DNA of 64,000 nucleotides from Trebouxia sp. TZW2008 (GCA_002118135.1 BDIU01000078.1:43433-107432), one strand, 5' to 3'. Shown: positions 1 to 14,200, counted from the first letter of the stretch. Notes: generated from the sequence alone by a model not told the origin. Numbers and translations: made by a program.

Positions 1-2600
1 TGAGTTGCAGTCTTATCGTTGGGGCTTGCTGCCAGGTTTGTTTTCGTCGCAACGAACCGCCGGCTATCAAAGTCCCTCGCTGAGCATCCGGGCAAGGCAG
101 GAGTCCCTTGCCATACACAAGATTTCTGATGCTTGCTGCCAAGTAGTTCTGCTTCTTGCGAGCAGCGATTTCTTTTCGACCCCAGCAAGGTAGCGTCTCT
201 GCAAACAGCAGGATAGACTTAAGTTACACTTCCTCTGCCAAACGAGTGTTCTAACTGGTCACCAACAAGAGCAGCTTGCTTTGCTTTAGCTTCGATACTG
301 TCAGGAGGGTCAACTGCGGCAGACTGCAAATATCAACAAGAACATACCGGACTTGTTGAGGAGCTTGAGAATCAAATAGTTGAGTCTGCAGATGTGTCTC
401 TAAGCAAGCTGCCATAAGCTTGCAAACCTCCAAGGAAGGAAGAACCTACTACTTGCGAAGGTCCATGTTGACTTTGCATATCCTCGAAAGAGATGTCACG
501 ATTGTGTAAAGCTATCAAAGCCCTCCCAAGGTCTAGCTTCTAGACCATAGCACACAACGGAAGGAGCCAGCATATTTTTTATATTTTATCTTCCTTTTTT
601 TTCCTTTCCAGCTGGACGACGTTTTGCCGAATAGGACGTCCAAGTCCCCATGCCCCTTGCCCTTCCCGCGCTTTGAAGGCAGATGACTTATCCTGGCGCT
701 GCTAACGACTTCTGATGAGGATCGTCTCCTCCGCTGGCTGCACAGCTGTGTGTTCACCATGCTCAGGAGATGTGCGCTGAAAGTTTAGGAGACACCAGGC
801 CTGAAATTACACCTGAGTCGTGGATGGTGCACAGGATTTGTAGCGGAAACATGCAAAGTGCAGCAGAAGATCTCGCTGTGGCTGGCTGAAACCTGTTTGT
901 GACGGCCAAACTTGTACTCAAGTGTATTGCAACTACACAAATCTTAAGCTTGTAGGCCATTCAACTTGAGTCATGCAGGACTTGATGTGACTGAGGCTAT
1001 TTACAAAACAGGTGGAGAAGTGATATCTATAAACCCGGATGATTCCCTGTTGCATGCATGCCATGCAGCATAACTTTCGAAAGTTTTGCAGTGGCCAATG
1101 TAAGAGCTGCAGCTGCGCACGCAACTGCATGGCGCCTGCAGCCGTTACAAGGTGTGCATATGTGCGTCTGTAGCTATATGCCCATCTGGGCATGCATATC
1201 ATGCGCATGAGCCTTGCGCTAATTGCAACGCTGCAGCAAAGTTGATTTGCAGACAGCAATGCACATATAGATCGTTCACTGCACAGCAGTAGCGTGATGC
1301 CTGAACAGCATTGACTTCTGATAAGATGGCTGATCATCCGCAGTCTCACGAACAGTGCATTGGGTGCATTGCGCTGAGACTGCCGCCCCAAGCCGGGAAA
1401 TGTGTCGATCTGCATGTGCATGTCGTGCCGGGCAAAAGCAGTTCCAAGCTGCAACAATTGGACGGGTACAGAAGGACGTTATGCTGAACAGTGGCACCTG
1501 TGCGCTACGCTTGTGTGTGACATCCAATTTGCTATCAAGCTTTTGCGCTCACAAAGACTGATGGAATGCAGTGGTGTTGCGTACGAAGCCCCAACCAGCC
1601 AACACTCAGGCAACTTGCCGATATTGCATGCTCTTGCCCGTTTGGTAGGTGACAAGCTTGTCGCACTGTGAGCACGCGAGACATGCAACTCACGCCAGTC
1701 GCTGCGAGGAGTGCAATGTCATATCCTCCGGCATTTGCAGAACAAGTTGCGGTTCTGACAGGTGTCTCGAGACAACGCTAGAGTTTTGGGCAGGATCGAC
1801 ACTGCGCTCGGTGGGCCCGTAGTGCGACTAGATCTATACATACCCCTCAGGTAACCGTACAGACCATTCTGCAGGAACTTTTGATAGCTGATAATGTGAG
1901 TCTGGCTGCAGCAGTTGCAATGAGCTCACGGCTGAGATGAAAAGATCACCAAGCAGGCGCATCTTGCATGCCCTCACGTCATCAGCTGCACAAAGCGTCT
2001 GCAGATGCTGTGACAGTGTTCTTGGATATGATGACTGCAGCTATGCCCATGCAAGCTGTCCTTACATCAGTTTGAAGAAGTCCTTCTTCAAAAGTACGTC
2101 TGCAGTGAGAAAGCAGTCACTGGTTCCCTGTTGCATTGTTCACACAGCGAGAATGTCCTTGTTGTATTCATCCTTGCGTTAAGAGATCGCTGTACTTACA
2201 CCAAACCTGTGCAAATTTACCAGGCTCTGGCAGGGCCTTACAGCCTGGAAGCGCAGTGCAGCTGCAGCATTGGTGTTTTCTGAACTTCAGTCTATAGGCG
2301 CAGCACTGCCAGATCCGCCTGCACATGCAGTCAATAACAGTGGTGGAGACTTCAGGTTGGGACTGCTTCCACTTTGTTGAGCGTCATGCACTTGTAAGAG
2401 CACACCCAGAGGCATTCTTCTCTCATTGTGGTGATGGCAAGTTGTCTGATCACACTCATGGACAAAGCTCTGTCGGACACTGCAATCCTGTTTGAAGTCC
2501 ATGCGAGCATGCGTGCACGAGGACGCTGTGTGCAGCCTTCATGCATGTGAAATGTGCCTGCCGTCGCTTAGTCACCATCATCAACAGCTTACACTAAATT
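1..2600. other. no identifiable gene; possible exons of an unknown gene
   Basis: No protein family is recognisable here on either strand. A short stretch near 330-420 (+) reads as a Glu/Gln-rich, coiled-coil-like peptide, and reading frames near 610-665 (+) are bounded by plausible splice sites. None links to a neighbour. The tract is rich in GCATGC and TGCATG palindromes. It may hold 5' exons of the downstream helicase gene, whose plant relatives have a long N-terminal region before the F-box, or the end of another gene beyond the left edge. Confidence 0.3.
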
Positions 2601-2619
2601 TTTGCAAAGGTACCTGAAG

Positions 2620-3170
2620 TCCATATGAGCACGCATGCATGCGTGCATGAACACGTTGTAAGCAGCCTTCCTGTGTGTCCAGTGTTGGTGACTGTACTGA
2701 TCATCAGACAATGCTGTGCAGCCTCTCAAGCTGTTCCTTGGAGCTGCCGTCCAGGTCAGCAAGCCTGCCACAAATTGATTGAAGCCCATGCAAACAAGCA
2801 TGCAGTGAATTGCATGCGGCCTTCCTGTGTATCAAGTCTTGGTGACCATGCTGATTGAGGCTCTGCTGTGCAGTCTCTCAAGCTGTTTCCTGGAGCTGCC
2901 TTGCTATGCCAGGGAGCCGGCCAATGCTCCATCGCCGCCATCATCACCTTACACCACAATTATGTGAATTTGCTGTAAGCCCATATGAGCACAAGTGCAT
3001 GCATCAGGACACCGTATGCAGCTCAGTCCTTGTACTGATTGAAACAATGCTGCGCAGCCTGTCAAGCTGTTTCCTGGAGCTGCCTTCCTATGCCAGAGAG
3101 CCGGCCAATGCTCCATCACCATCATCACCACTATCACCATCAGCTCAAGCACCAGCCAAAAGCAGGTCAG
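2620..3170 (+). repeat. three-unit tandem array of about 180 bp, possibly exon-bearing
   Basis: Three diverged copies follow one another, near 2620-2790, 2790-2960 and 2985-3165. Each carries a TCAAGCTGT..CCTGGAGCTGCC core at about 2728, 2878 and 3060 and a CATATGAGCAC or CCCATG-type leader. Copies two and three share GCCGGCCAATGCTCCATC followed by a His/Ser/Pro-encoding CAT/CAC tract. Each core follows a GCAG that could be a splice acceptor. The third copy runs to a CAG/GTCAGT donor-like site at about 3165. The pattern matches the duplicated-exon arrays in the helicase gene just downstream, so this may be one of its 5' exons. Confidence 0.5.
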
Positions 3171-3794
3171 TCGGTAACGCTCAGCGACGAGGCAGAAGTT
3201 ACTGCATTGCTGACAAGGACAATTTCTGTTTCATCCCACATTCCTCTTCTTGCCTGCCTTTGGGTCGTCAGCAAACCTGCTGCTGACTCATCACCGGCAC
3301 CACCAGTTTGCACAGGTCTCAAAAGCAGGTGGTTGAGTGCGTTAGGATTTTGATGTAGAAGCACGCACCGCAAGGACATCCTACTTGGAAGCGCATTTCA
3401 CTGCCTTCCAACTGCAATAGCACCCCCAAGTAAGGACAGTGTGAAGTAAGGACAATTTTCTTGGTAATCACCACAATTGTTGTGAAGATAACCCACTGTA
3501 CTAGGCACTGGACGCACTCAGATTTGCATCGCTGAGATGATTGGACCTAGTCTCTCTTTTTCTTGCCAAGTTGAGCTTGCTGCAGAGCTGTTGCACTACT
3601 TGGACTTATGCTATTCGCCGCTCTTACACTCTGGCAACTCTGGAAACTGCCAATGACTCATTGCTCAGATTTGCTCAGACCACTCCTTGTCTGCTTCATT
3701 GATGCAGTGTCTGTTCCTCTTCTTCCAAGGTCAAGCTGAGAACACCACCTCATGCCTGGGGCTGGTGTCTGTGTGATCACATGACGATGTTGCT

Positions 3795-5205
3795 CGCAGG
3801 CTGGAAGACCTGTCTGACTACATTGTGAGCAACATCCTGTCACAGCTGAGCCATCGTGCCTTAGCAGCTGTCAGCTCAAGCCCAGCTTGTCTGTTTGAGT
3901 TCCTGTGCAGCAACCCAGTGTAACTGCTTGCAGGCTGTAAGACCTGCCGGACTACATTCTGAGCAACATCCTGTCACAGCTGAGCCATTGTGACTTAGCA
4001 GCTGTCAACTCAAGCCCAGCTTGTCTGTTTGTGTACCTGTGACGTGACCCAGTGTAACTGCTTGCAGGATGGAAGACCTGCCTGACTACATTCTGAGCAA
4101 TATCTTATCACAGTTGAGTCACCGTGACCTGGCGGCGGCCAGTAGCACCTGCACAGCACTCAGAGCACAGGCTCTGCAAGCAGTACCAGGCCTCGAACTG
4201 CATCTTTATCCTCATCAGGTCAGAGCCATCAGGCCCTCAGTTGATTTTGTGTCAGTGGGATTTTGAGTACAGTCTGCTGTTTAAATGGATGATGTTTGTT
4301 GCAAGCTGCCAGCAGCAATGCACAGCACTTGGGACCCGAGCTCTGCAAACTATGCCAGGCCTCAAACTGCATTTTTACCCCATCAGGCAAGTCTCTTGAT
4401 GCATCTGTGCCATCACAACATATGACTAGGCAACATGCTGTCACAGCTGACCCACTGTGACTTGGCGGCTGCCAGCAGCACTTGCACAGCTCTCAGAACA
4501 CAGGCTCTGCAAGCAGTAGCCGACCTGAGACTGCATCTATACCCTCATCAGGTCAGCGTTTACAGCCAGTCAACTGCTGCTGTGTCACTAGACAGCGGCT
4601 GCTGCATGCTGTGTCAGACCGTGCACAGCACTCAAGGCGCAGGCTCTGCAAGCCGTGCCAGGTCTCAAACTGCACCTGTATCCCCATCAGGTCAGCGTTT
4701 CAAGCCAGTCAATTGCTGCTGTGTCACTAGACAGCGGCTGCTGTATGCTGTGTCAGGCCTAAGACTGCCGTGCACAGCACTCAAGACGCTGGCTCTACAA
4801 GCTGTGTCTGGCCACAGACTGCATCTAGACAGACCCTCATCAGGTCAGTATATCCAGACACCTGTTGATCATTATAGTCACAGCCTTCAGCAGTCAAAGC
4901 AGCGCAAAGTTGATGCATGCCACCGCGACTTGGTGGCTGCCAGTAGCACCTGCACATCACTCAGGGCACGGGCTCTGCAAGCAGTACCAGGCTTGAAACT
5001 GCACCTGTATCCCCATCAGGGCAGTTTATCCAGACAATCTGTTCATTATTGTAACGAAAGTCTGCACAAGTCAAAGCAGCGCAAAGTTGATGCATGCCAC
5101 TGTGACTTGGCAGCTGCCAGCAGTACTTGCACATCACTCAGGGCGCAGGCTCTGCAAGCAGTACCAGGCCTCAAAATTCACCTGTATCCCCACCAGGTGG
5201 GGCAT
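3795..5205 (+). repeat. nine-copy tandem array of the F-box exon
   Basis: Copies of the F-box exon, with flanking intron, begin near 3799, 3943, 4068, 4308, 4435, 4620, 4760, 4916 and 5094. The copy at 4068-4218 alone is complete: acceptor CTTGCAG, Met, full F-box, then CATCAG/GTCAGA donor. The first two keep the 5' half and lose the 3' half. The later ones keep the 3' half (CTGCAAGCAGTACCAGGCCTC to CATCAG) and a donor-like GT in most. Several later copies are open through in one frame (4435-5253), so inclusion of extra copies would not always create a stop. Confidence 0.85.
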
Positions 5206-8200
5206 CTAGACAATCACTTTCTGCTGAGTATGGCAGCTTTCGCTGCGTGTTGAGCATGGCTTAAAGTGGCACCTATCACCTCCATCACGCCTGTATATCT
5301 AGGCACCCCGTCATCTTTTTGATGGGAGCCTGCATGAGAGTAGCGCAAAGTCAATGTATGTCAAAGAGAGCAGCAGGCATGCCCAGAGTGCTGTGTTGCT
5401 GGCAAGCATTTGCTTGCAGCTCTTCACAGCTTGTGCTATTTCTGTGAATTACCAACATCACAACAGGCTGCTGTCTTTTTCAGGTATACCAACCTTCGGC
5501 ACTAATCATTGCCTGTGCATACTCACTCGTGACCGACAGCAGCAGCTCAGCTGACGGCGCAGCGCAGTTAAGAACATGCTCAACTGCAGACAGCTGCAGA
5601 TCTACTCAATTCCACTCGGCACATTTGCTGAGGCGTAGGTGGTTCGCAATTTACATCGCAAGACATCAACAAACCACAACAGTTATGCAAGTCTCCCCTT
5701 TTTCTGTACCCAAACTTCAGTGAGCAGACTTACAAAAGCAGGGCGCACTTGTAAGCTTTTCACATGTTGCTGTTCAGAGGCGGGCCTTACAATGGATGCT
5801 GAAGAGGGAATCTGCATGTGAAGAAGTAGAAGACCCCTGCTGGAGGGGTCTGGTCAGCTCAGGGGGTCTGCCCTGCTGGGTATGCACAGCCACTGGACAG
5901 ATTGCGCTTGACCCACCCCCTACCCCCCAGGACTGCAGGGGCGGTCTCTTTTGTGATGAGCCAGTAAGCGTATTTGACACAAATAGAAAGCAAGAACGAG
6001 AAAAGGCATACAAGTATAAGTGTGAATGTGCATTGTCCCGTACTAATGCTATCACTCTCTGATGTGTATTGACAAAATGTCCAGTGCATCATTCATTAGT
6101 TTGTGGCATGTTGCCTATTTAGCAAGCCAGCTGCTAATTCTACAGTGATCTCTCTTTGTAATGTCTGTAATGGCTGCTTTGGTTCCAAGAAATTTGTCCT
6201 TGCAACTGATTGAGAGGTACCAATGCAGTCAGACTGCAGTGATTGGTCCCCAATGAAATCGTCTCTATGTTGAGAATGTCCTTACATTGAGTGTCCTTAC
6301 AAAGAGAAGTTATTGTAGCATGATTTGCAGCATCTGGGCTTGTGCCTTGCTGACAGACTAGGGTCATCGCAGCTTCTGCCCTGTAGGGTTTGGGCAAAAC
6401 CATCACTGGCCTGGCACTGATCTCCAAAACCAGGGGGACCCTACCCCAACCCCCCTTGGGGCCTGGAGGGGACCCACTCAAATGCACCTGGGTCAAAGAC
6501 ACAGCAGGCCGGCCTGCAGCCTTTTACACAGGTAAGAGTAAGTAACGCTTGAGATACGTTACAGACGCTTTACACACATTTACATAGGTAAGAGTGAGCG
6601 TGCTACTTTGTTGCAGTTGCTGGTGTGCATGTCACAAATGCCAAAATCAACATGCTTGCGCAGGAAGCTTGTCTTGCGACTGACTCACAGCTAATCACCA
6701 AAAAGGTTTCTTGTTGCTTCTGTTTTGCCAACATGCCAGTTGGACTTGCGTGAATCAGAGTGATCTTTACAGTTGGCACATGCTGTGTGGTCAGACATGT
6801 ACTGACTACATGAGTGTCACCATTGGCAACATGCCTGTCTAAAACGGATCATCATGGCCTTAGCTCTCCAAAGGCTCCAGCTGACAAGGTTTGCAAGAGA
6901 TCATTTGCAGCAACTCACTTTGTGAATTGTCTGCCAAGCTTGAGGCTTTTTCTTTCCACTGGTTAGTTCATTGATCATGCACTTGCTGAGTGTGTCTGTG
7001 TGCGCAGTCCCATTTGGTGAGTCACCAACCCCTGCGAAGCACCTGGGCGCAACCAAGATCCAGCCATTTCTCTTCTTCTCTGTCAAAGTCACCGACAGTC
7101 TTCGTCTTTCAATAAGGCTCTTGTAAATGTGTGTGCAGTCCCGCCTGGTGAGTCATCTACCCCTGCAAAGCCCCAGGGCGCAACCAACAGGGCCACCCGC
7201 CGCTCCTCCTCGTCTGCTGCCCACTTGACATCCTTGTCAAGCCAACTTACACCAAAGTCACCAAAAACAGCATCTGCATCAAAGGAGAAGTCTTTGACCC
7301 AGTCAAAGGCGTTAGATGCAAAGCTAGATGGTTTCAATGGTATATCGCTCAACCAGCGCTTGCTGTCAAGCCTCAGTTCTACGTGTGCGTCATGTTTGGC
7401 AAAGAGTTTGCTGGTACAACGAAGTGAGTCTGCTTTCACAATTTGCCACAGTCACCAAACACAGCATCTGCATCAAAGGAGAAATCTTTGATGCAACAGG
7501 CGAGGGCCTCTGCTGCAAAGCTAGATGGTGTTAACGGTAAATAGCTCCAGCATTGCTTGCTGTTCATTGTCTAGCTGTCCCTTTGTGTGTTCAAAGTATC
7601 TTTGCGCAAGAGCTTGCTGGAACTATGAAGCAGATCTGCCTTCAACCGGTTTTGCAAACATGGAAGCTGACAACATTGTTTGCTGTCAACCAGCTGCATG
7701 TACTACTTACAACACATACACACCTGTACTTTGTCCGTATCGCTTGCTGTTGACATCATGCTCAGATCACATGTGGTACACACATGACATCACCACAACA
7801 GTTGCCTGTTTCTGTGAAAAGTAAGGGCGGGATGATTCATGCTTTGTCAGGCGGGAAAGGGCTGGCAGAAGCTGACTATACCTGGGTGCAGTGCGACTTG
7901 TGCAACAAATGGCGGGAACTTCCAAAAGGGCATCAGGTGAGCAATTTTGACTGCAACCCTGTCTGTGGGGACAGGACTTAGGCCTCACACACCCAGCACA
8001 TGTGCTGGAATGTGTGATGATCAACATTATGATCATCTGGCTGCAACAGCTGTCATGTGCAGTTTTATTGCACGATTCTTGAATGCTGCCTTCGTCTGCT
8101 CTGCTTGCGCATATCATATGTAAAGACCACGAGCACGAATTGCTACAAAGTGGGGGTGCTACAGGATGTGCTGTGGCTCAGTGTTTGCTGGTCCCTGTGC

Positions 8201-11200
8201 GTGACATGCATACATACACACATACATACATTTGCATACTAGTTGGGCTCAGAGGCCATGTTAAGTACATATAGTCACCAAGCGACCGTCTGTGAGCAAT
8301 CTAGTCTCTTCTCATGCTGGACCACCTCAGATGTAGTGATCAAAAGTGTGTGACATGAACATGCAACGTGCATACCTGCTGTTTGAAGCATGCCATTGAG
8401 GTACCCACTTCTCAGGGTCATGACTTAGAGACCTTACAGTGTGCAGCGTGTACATGTGATGGCGCAGATGCAAGCATGTCATGCACATTCTTGCTGTGTC
8501 AAGTTTAATACAGCTTGACATTTGCATTCTCCAAGTTTGTGTTGTGGAGAAGCCAGACACAGTATTACTTACAGCCCCGGCCAGGTCACATTGTGTAGAC
8601 TGCCTCTTCTCCTACCTGCAGCCATGCATGCACAATCACAACAGCACAGTGTTGTAGCTGCAAGCATGCAATCTGTAATGTCAATTAGTCATGCATGCGT
8701 GCAGGTGGCAGAAGAAGCAGACTGGGTATGCAGCATGCATCCCTTCTCAAGCATGCGCTCCTGTGCTGTGCCTGAAGACACCACCGTTGTCAAAGCCTTT
8801 GCAAGTATGTTCCCTCAGTTTGTCACTGCTGTCGATAGAGATATCGCGTTGTCAAAGCCTTTGCAAGAGGGTTGTCAGCTTAGTCACTGGTCTGCCTGAA
8901 GACAACGCCTTTGTCGGATCCTTTGCAAGCATATTGCTGCAATGTGTAGCTGCTCTTTACTGGTCTGTGCAGTCTGTAGCTGTGATGCGTTCTGAAGACC
9001 ATTGTCAAAGCTTTTGCTAGTAAATTCTGACCCTTTGTCACTTTGTCACTGCTGCGCTTAGGGACCACACCGCTGTCAAAGCCTGTGCCAGTTCCTCACC
9101 CGCCGTCCCTGTTTTGCCGGATGACGCCATCATAGTCAGAGCTTTGCAAGTGCAGTTGTGCTCATTGTCACTGTTGTGCCTGAAGACGCCCTGGTTTTCT
9201 GATGTCCATGGTTTGTCATCAAGACTATGAATGCTTTGCAGATTCTCCTGGCTATATACAGCAAGGCGAGGAGGCCAACACTGACAATACAATTGCCAAT
9301 GACCACAACATTCTTTGCACAACATGTTCTTGATGGTGTGCATGCTGCCAATGGGCTCATGACTGTTGTGCAGACTCTCCTGGCTATATACAGCAAGGCA
9401 AGAAGGCCAACACTGACAAGAAAATTGCCCACTTCCCGCAAATTCTGCAGCTTTTTGCTTTCATGAGCGCAGACAGCAAGTTTGTTGCTTGGTGGCTAGT
9501 CCAGCAGTCCAAACAAGCTGTCAATTGAGTTGATCATTGTTCTGCAGATTCTCCTGGCTATATACAACAAGGCGAGGCAGCCAACACAGACAAGAATATT
9601 GCTCATTTCAGGCAAATTCTGCAGAAGTATGCTGCAATGAGCGCAGACAGAACATCTGTTGCTTGGTGGCTAGTCAAACAGTCTCAGCAGGTGAGCTTTT
9701 GATGCAGTCTATGCACCCCAACTGCGATTGCCTGCAATGCTTTTTACCACACTTGCAAAGAAGAGTTGTATGCAAGACACAAACTCAAGTCAATGAGAAC
9801 CACCAGTCTTGTGCTTTGGAAAGTCCGTGTACATCATGGTCAATCAAATAGCTTGAAATCTGTGATGCTGCATGCATCTCATAACAGCTGCAAATTGCGT
9901 AAATGGTGCCAAGGCGTTGCTGATTGTGCTTATTTAGGGCATGAAAGCAACACTGGCAAACATGAGAGCAGAACAGGGCGTAGATTGTGCAGAAGATGCC
10001 CAAGCCCATGCAAAAAAAGGAGCACCGGAATTAGGAACTTGATTTGCAACAGTACCTACATTGCTACGCAACTTTGTTTGGCAATCAATGATGACTGCTG
10101 TTCGTCGTCTTTGCATCTCATGTTGCCCATCTCGCCTGTTCAAAGAGCATATGCAGGGTCCGCCTGTGGCATTTATATTGCCTGTTGCCTGTTCAGGCAA
10201 CCCATGACGGTCAGAGCATGCCGTCTGTGCATGCTCAAGTGAGATGTTGGCTGTTCAGGCGATCCATGACGGTCTGTCTGTGCCGTCTGTCCATCGCAAG
10301 GTGCCTGATTGGGAGGGTTTCCTGAGAGAGGTAGGGCTGTTGCTAGTTGAGCCTCTCAAGCAGAAGAAGAGGGACTCCAAATCCACAGGTGCGGTGCTGT
10401 GCTGTGCTGTGCTGTGCTGTGCTGTGCTGTGCTGTGCTGTGCTGTGTCAATTCCAAATTGACGAAACCTTTTGTTGCATTCAAAAACTTTTCTCTGCAGG
10501 CGCCGAGGCAACACATGCTGGCATCAAGAGGAAGAGGAGTGCCAGCAGGGCAAAGGGCTGTTGGGGGCAGCCCTGGCAAATCAGCAGCCTGTTGATGGAC
10601 ACTGAAGCACTGCTGACTGCTCTTCATGAAGGTTTGAATTCCATGCTGAGCATGCTACGAGTAGGCAAACGTCACTGTACAAGCCTGAGACATGTGATAC
10701 AACAACACCTAGGAGGCTGTGGATCTAAATGTCATGAAAATGGTGACACTCTTGATCAGTGCATTTGTACTCATCCAGCATGTAAACAGACTCAGTTGCT
10801 CAAAGCTAGCTGCTTGGTGACGTTATGTATCTAGCAAGGCCTTTGAGCCCAACCAACATGTGTTCATGTATGTATGTTGTGTACGCAGACATCATGCCAT
10901 GCAATGTGTCTGGCTTCACATTCACACAAGACAAGCGCTAGCAGTGCTTGCAGTAGACAATCCATCTGGAGAGCAGCAGCTGCTAAATTGAGAGGTCGCT
11001 GTATATATGCACTACATTGCTACATTGCATTCAGCCATTCTGCGGCAGATGTGCTCAGCTTTGCAGCATCTAGCAAAATTTCAACTTGGACCCGAACATT
11101 GGATACATCTGTATTGAGGGTCAAGCACACAAGACAGCATGTTTTGTCTGCCCTGCCTGCTTGCAGGGCTGACATGACTCAAATCAAATCTCAGACTTTT

Positions 11201-14200
11201 GCTAGCCTGTTTTTGTACATTACAGCCAGAACTGCATCTACTGGCAGTTTCATGTCCCAACCTAGGCTTTGTTAGATGTTATGTTGGGATTACAGGGCCT
11301 GCTGAAGATGAAAGGAAGGTGTATGTGTCGCCAGCAACCCTGCTGGTGCTGCCGCCAACCCTAATTCCCCACTGGCTGCACCAAATTAGGGTTCACATGA
11401 AGCCAAATACCCTAAGAGTGGCAGTCTTGGCAGGGGACAGAGGCCCTGCTGATGATGACTCATCAGGTGTCATCTTCGACCAAACACCCTGAAAATGAAC
11501 TAAGTCTACAGTGGTGCTTGTCAATCAACTTTATGGATGGACTATGTGATTGGCATATGGTGTTTCTCCTTGCAGTAGGATGACTGACAGGGTTGCACCG
11601 TGAAAGCATAAGCAAGCGTGCTTTGTCAGCAGATAATTGACAAATCACTTCCTAGGCACATTGGCATCCCCTTGAATCGCATGACAGTCAATCAAGGATG
11701 GTTGCTCATGGTGTTGCTCTGCCATGACGCAACCATCATGTCATGTGGTTGCTGAGTCAGTCAGTCACATGACAGTCAGCGACTGGTGGGCAAGCTGTAT
11801 CCTGGCAAATGTTGACTACAACCAAAGCTGTGTCTCAGCTCATTCAATTCATATCATTTGAAATGTATGCTAGACAGGCTCAAGAGGCCCAGCTAAGTAC
11901 ATACTGGAGCTATCAACTGTCTTGAACCACTTTGGTCTTGTGCTAACCTGAATCACTCAATCCCTGAATATCAAGGGATTTAAGACATTGTTATACCCAG
12001 TTATCTACCAAGTCACTCTAAGTTTACCCTTGGCCTTTGTGCATGAGGTACGCAATGTTCCTCTGTAGCAATGCTGCCAAAGGTTGCTTGTCACACTGTT
12101 GCTGGTTGTGCTTGACAGCATTTGTGGTCTTAGCTGCGCTACACTTCCAAGTGTAGCTGAGATTGCAAATGCTGTCAAGCGTCACACACAACAGCACAGC
12201 AAACAGATGCTCAATGACACAACCTTGCTGGGATGCGTGTGCACGACTTACATTGAGGATTTGCCATTGATACTGAAGAAACAAGCCATTGGACACTGCT
12301 TGAGCTCTGGGAATTGCTTTGCAAAGCCTCAAGAGAAAACGGCCCATCCTGATACAGAAACTTCTCTTTGTAAGGATGCCCAATGTAAGGACATTCACAG
12401 TGTAAGGACAATGCATTTGGTAAGCAATGGCTGCATTCTGACTGCAGTTGCAATCCTGAGTAAGGACAATTTGGTATACGGACAGTTTTCTTGGGAACCA
12501 AAGCAGACGTTACAGAAAGAAATCACTGTATTGGGTGCATGAGCGAAACAAAAGTTGAGCAGGATACAGCTTTGCAGACATGTATGCCTGGATGCATGCA
12601 GGGGTGAAGTATTGGGTGGGTGGGCGGGGAGGTGCCCTGCATGAGCTGGCCTGGGGGTATGACTTAGTCATCACCACCTTCACTCGCCTCAGCGCTGACT
12701 GGACGCACCACCAGGGCACCAGCCCCCTCACTCAGGTCCTGCTCTTCTTCTCTTTTCACCCCATGTTGCTGTCACATACACTTCTTCTTCTTCTGCTTGA
12801 TGTCACCTGCGCTTCTTCTTCTTCTTGCCGTTGAGTATGACATTTTCCAACAGATGTCACCTCTCCTTCTGCCTCAACGCTGACTGGCCGCACCACCAGG
12901 GCACCAGCCCCCTCACTCAGGTCCTGCCACTCTTCGTCTTTCAGTTCATTTTACTGTTAGTTGCACTTCTTTTCATTGTTGTTGTCACCCACACGTCTTC
13001 TTCTTACCGTCCAGTAAGACCATTCTGTATTGATCTCACCTCTTCTTCTGCCTCAGCGCTGACTGGATGCACCACCAGCCCCCTCACTCAGGTCCTGCTC
13101 CTCTGCTTCTTTCAGCTCAACTTGCCGCCAAGTACACTTCTTCTTCTTCTTCTTGCTGTTGAGTTTGAGGTCTTTCCATTGATTTCACCTTTTCTTCTGC
13201 CTCAGCGCTGACTGGATGCATCAACAGGGCACCAGCTCCCTCACACAGGTCCTGCACCTCTTCTTCTGCTTGCTGCATGGCCGCGTGTTCTTCAGCTGCT
13301 TTTCTTGCTTTCGCCTACACTGTTGCTTCCATCGTTTCTTCTTATTGTCACTCAAACTCCTGCTTGCTGTCGCCACCTCTTCTTCTGCTTCACCACTGAC
13401 TGGATGCATTGTCACGGCACCAGCACCTCCTCTTCTTCTGCTTCTTGCTGTGTGACCACCTCTTCTTCTTCCAGCTCTTCTTACTGTCATCTAAAAACTT
13501 CTCCTTGATTCCACCTATTCTGTCACTGCTTCAGCGCTATTCATGGTGCTGTCGCACTGTGCCAAGACAGCTTCTCTTGAGTGCTTCAATCCCATGAATG
13601 TTTCTGATTGTCATGTCTAATTCCGCCTAAACACATCATCATTAGCAGAACCCGGATAAAAAAGCAAAGCCCTTGCCTGACTCGTACATCAGCAGTGCTG
13701 ACTCAGCAGCACTGTCTGCAGGTGCATTGGCTGCGGGTGATTCTGGATGAGGGTCACATGCTGGGTGCCAGCCTGACCATTACTAACAAGCTGCAGATGG
13801 CCTGCGCACTCAGGGCTGACAGGTGAGCTGAAGCTGTCACACTTAAGATATGGACTTTAAACCTTCTCTGGTGTCAATGTTAATGATGGACAACAATATC
13901 GCGTCCCAGCACATGTGCTAGCTGTGTGTGGCCCAAGTCTTATCTTGTCAGGCTGGTGTCTACGCGAGTTCATGATAGCGCTTGCACAGCATTTGGGCGG
14001 CCATCAACCGTCACGCTGCTGTGTGCGACTTTGCTTTCTTCTCAATGCTGCACCTTGCTGTAACAACTTGGAAGTGCCGTATACACATGTTATATGCAGG
14101 CAGCGGGGGACTTGAGGAACCCTTGCACCCTCCACTCCCACCTCCAATGTGGCCCAACAGCAACATAATTGATACTGGACAACTCAGAAATGCAATTCTC

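Noticed and set aside
7089..7439. 116-codon minus-strand open frame
   Set aside because: It is the antisense shadow of the helicase linker exon 7139-7423, which joins in phase to both neighbours.
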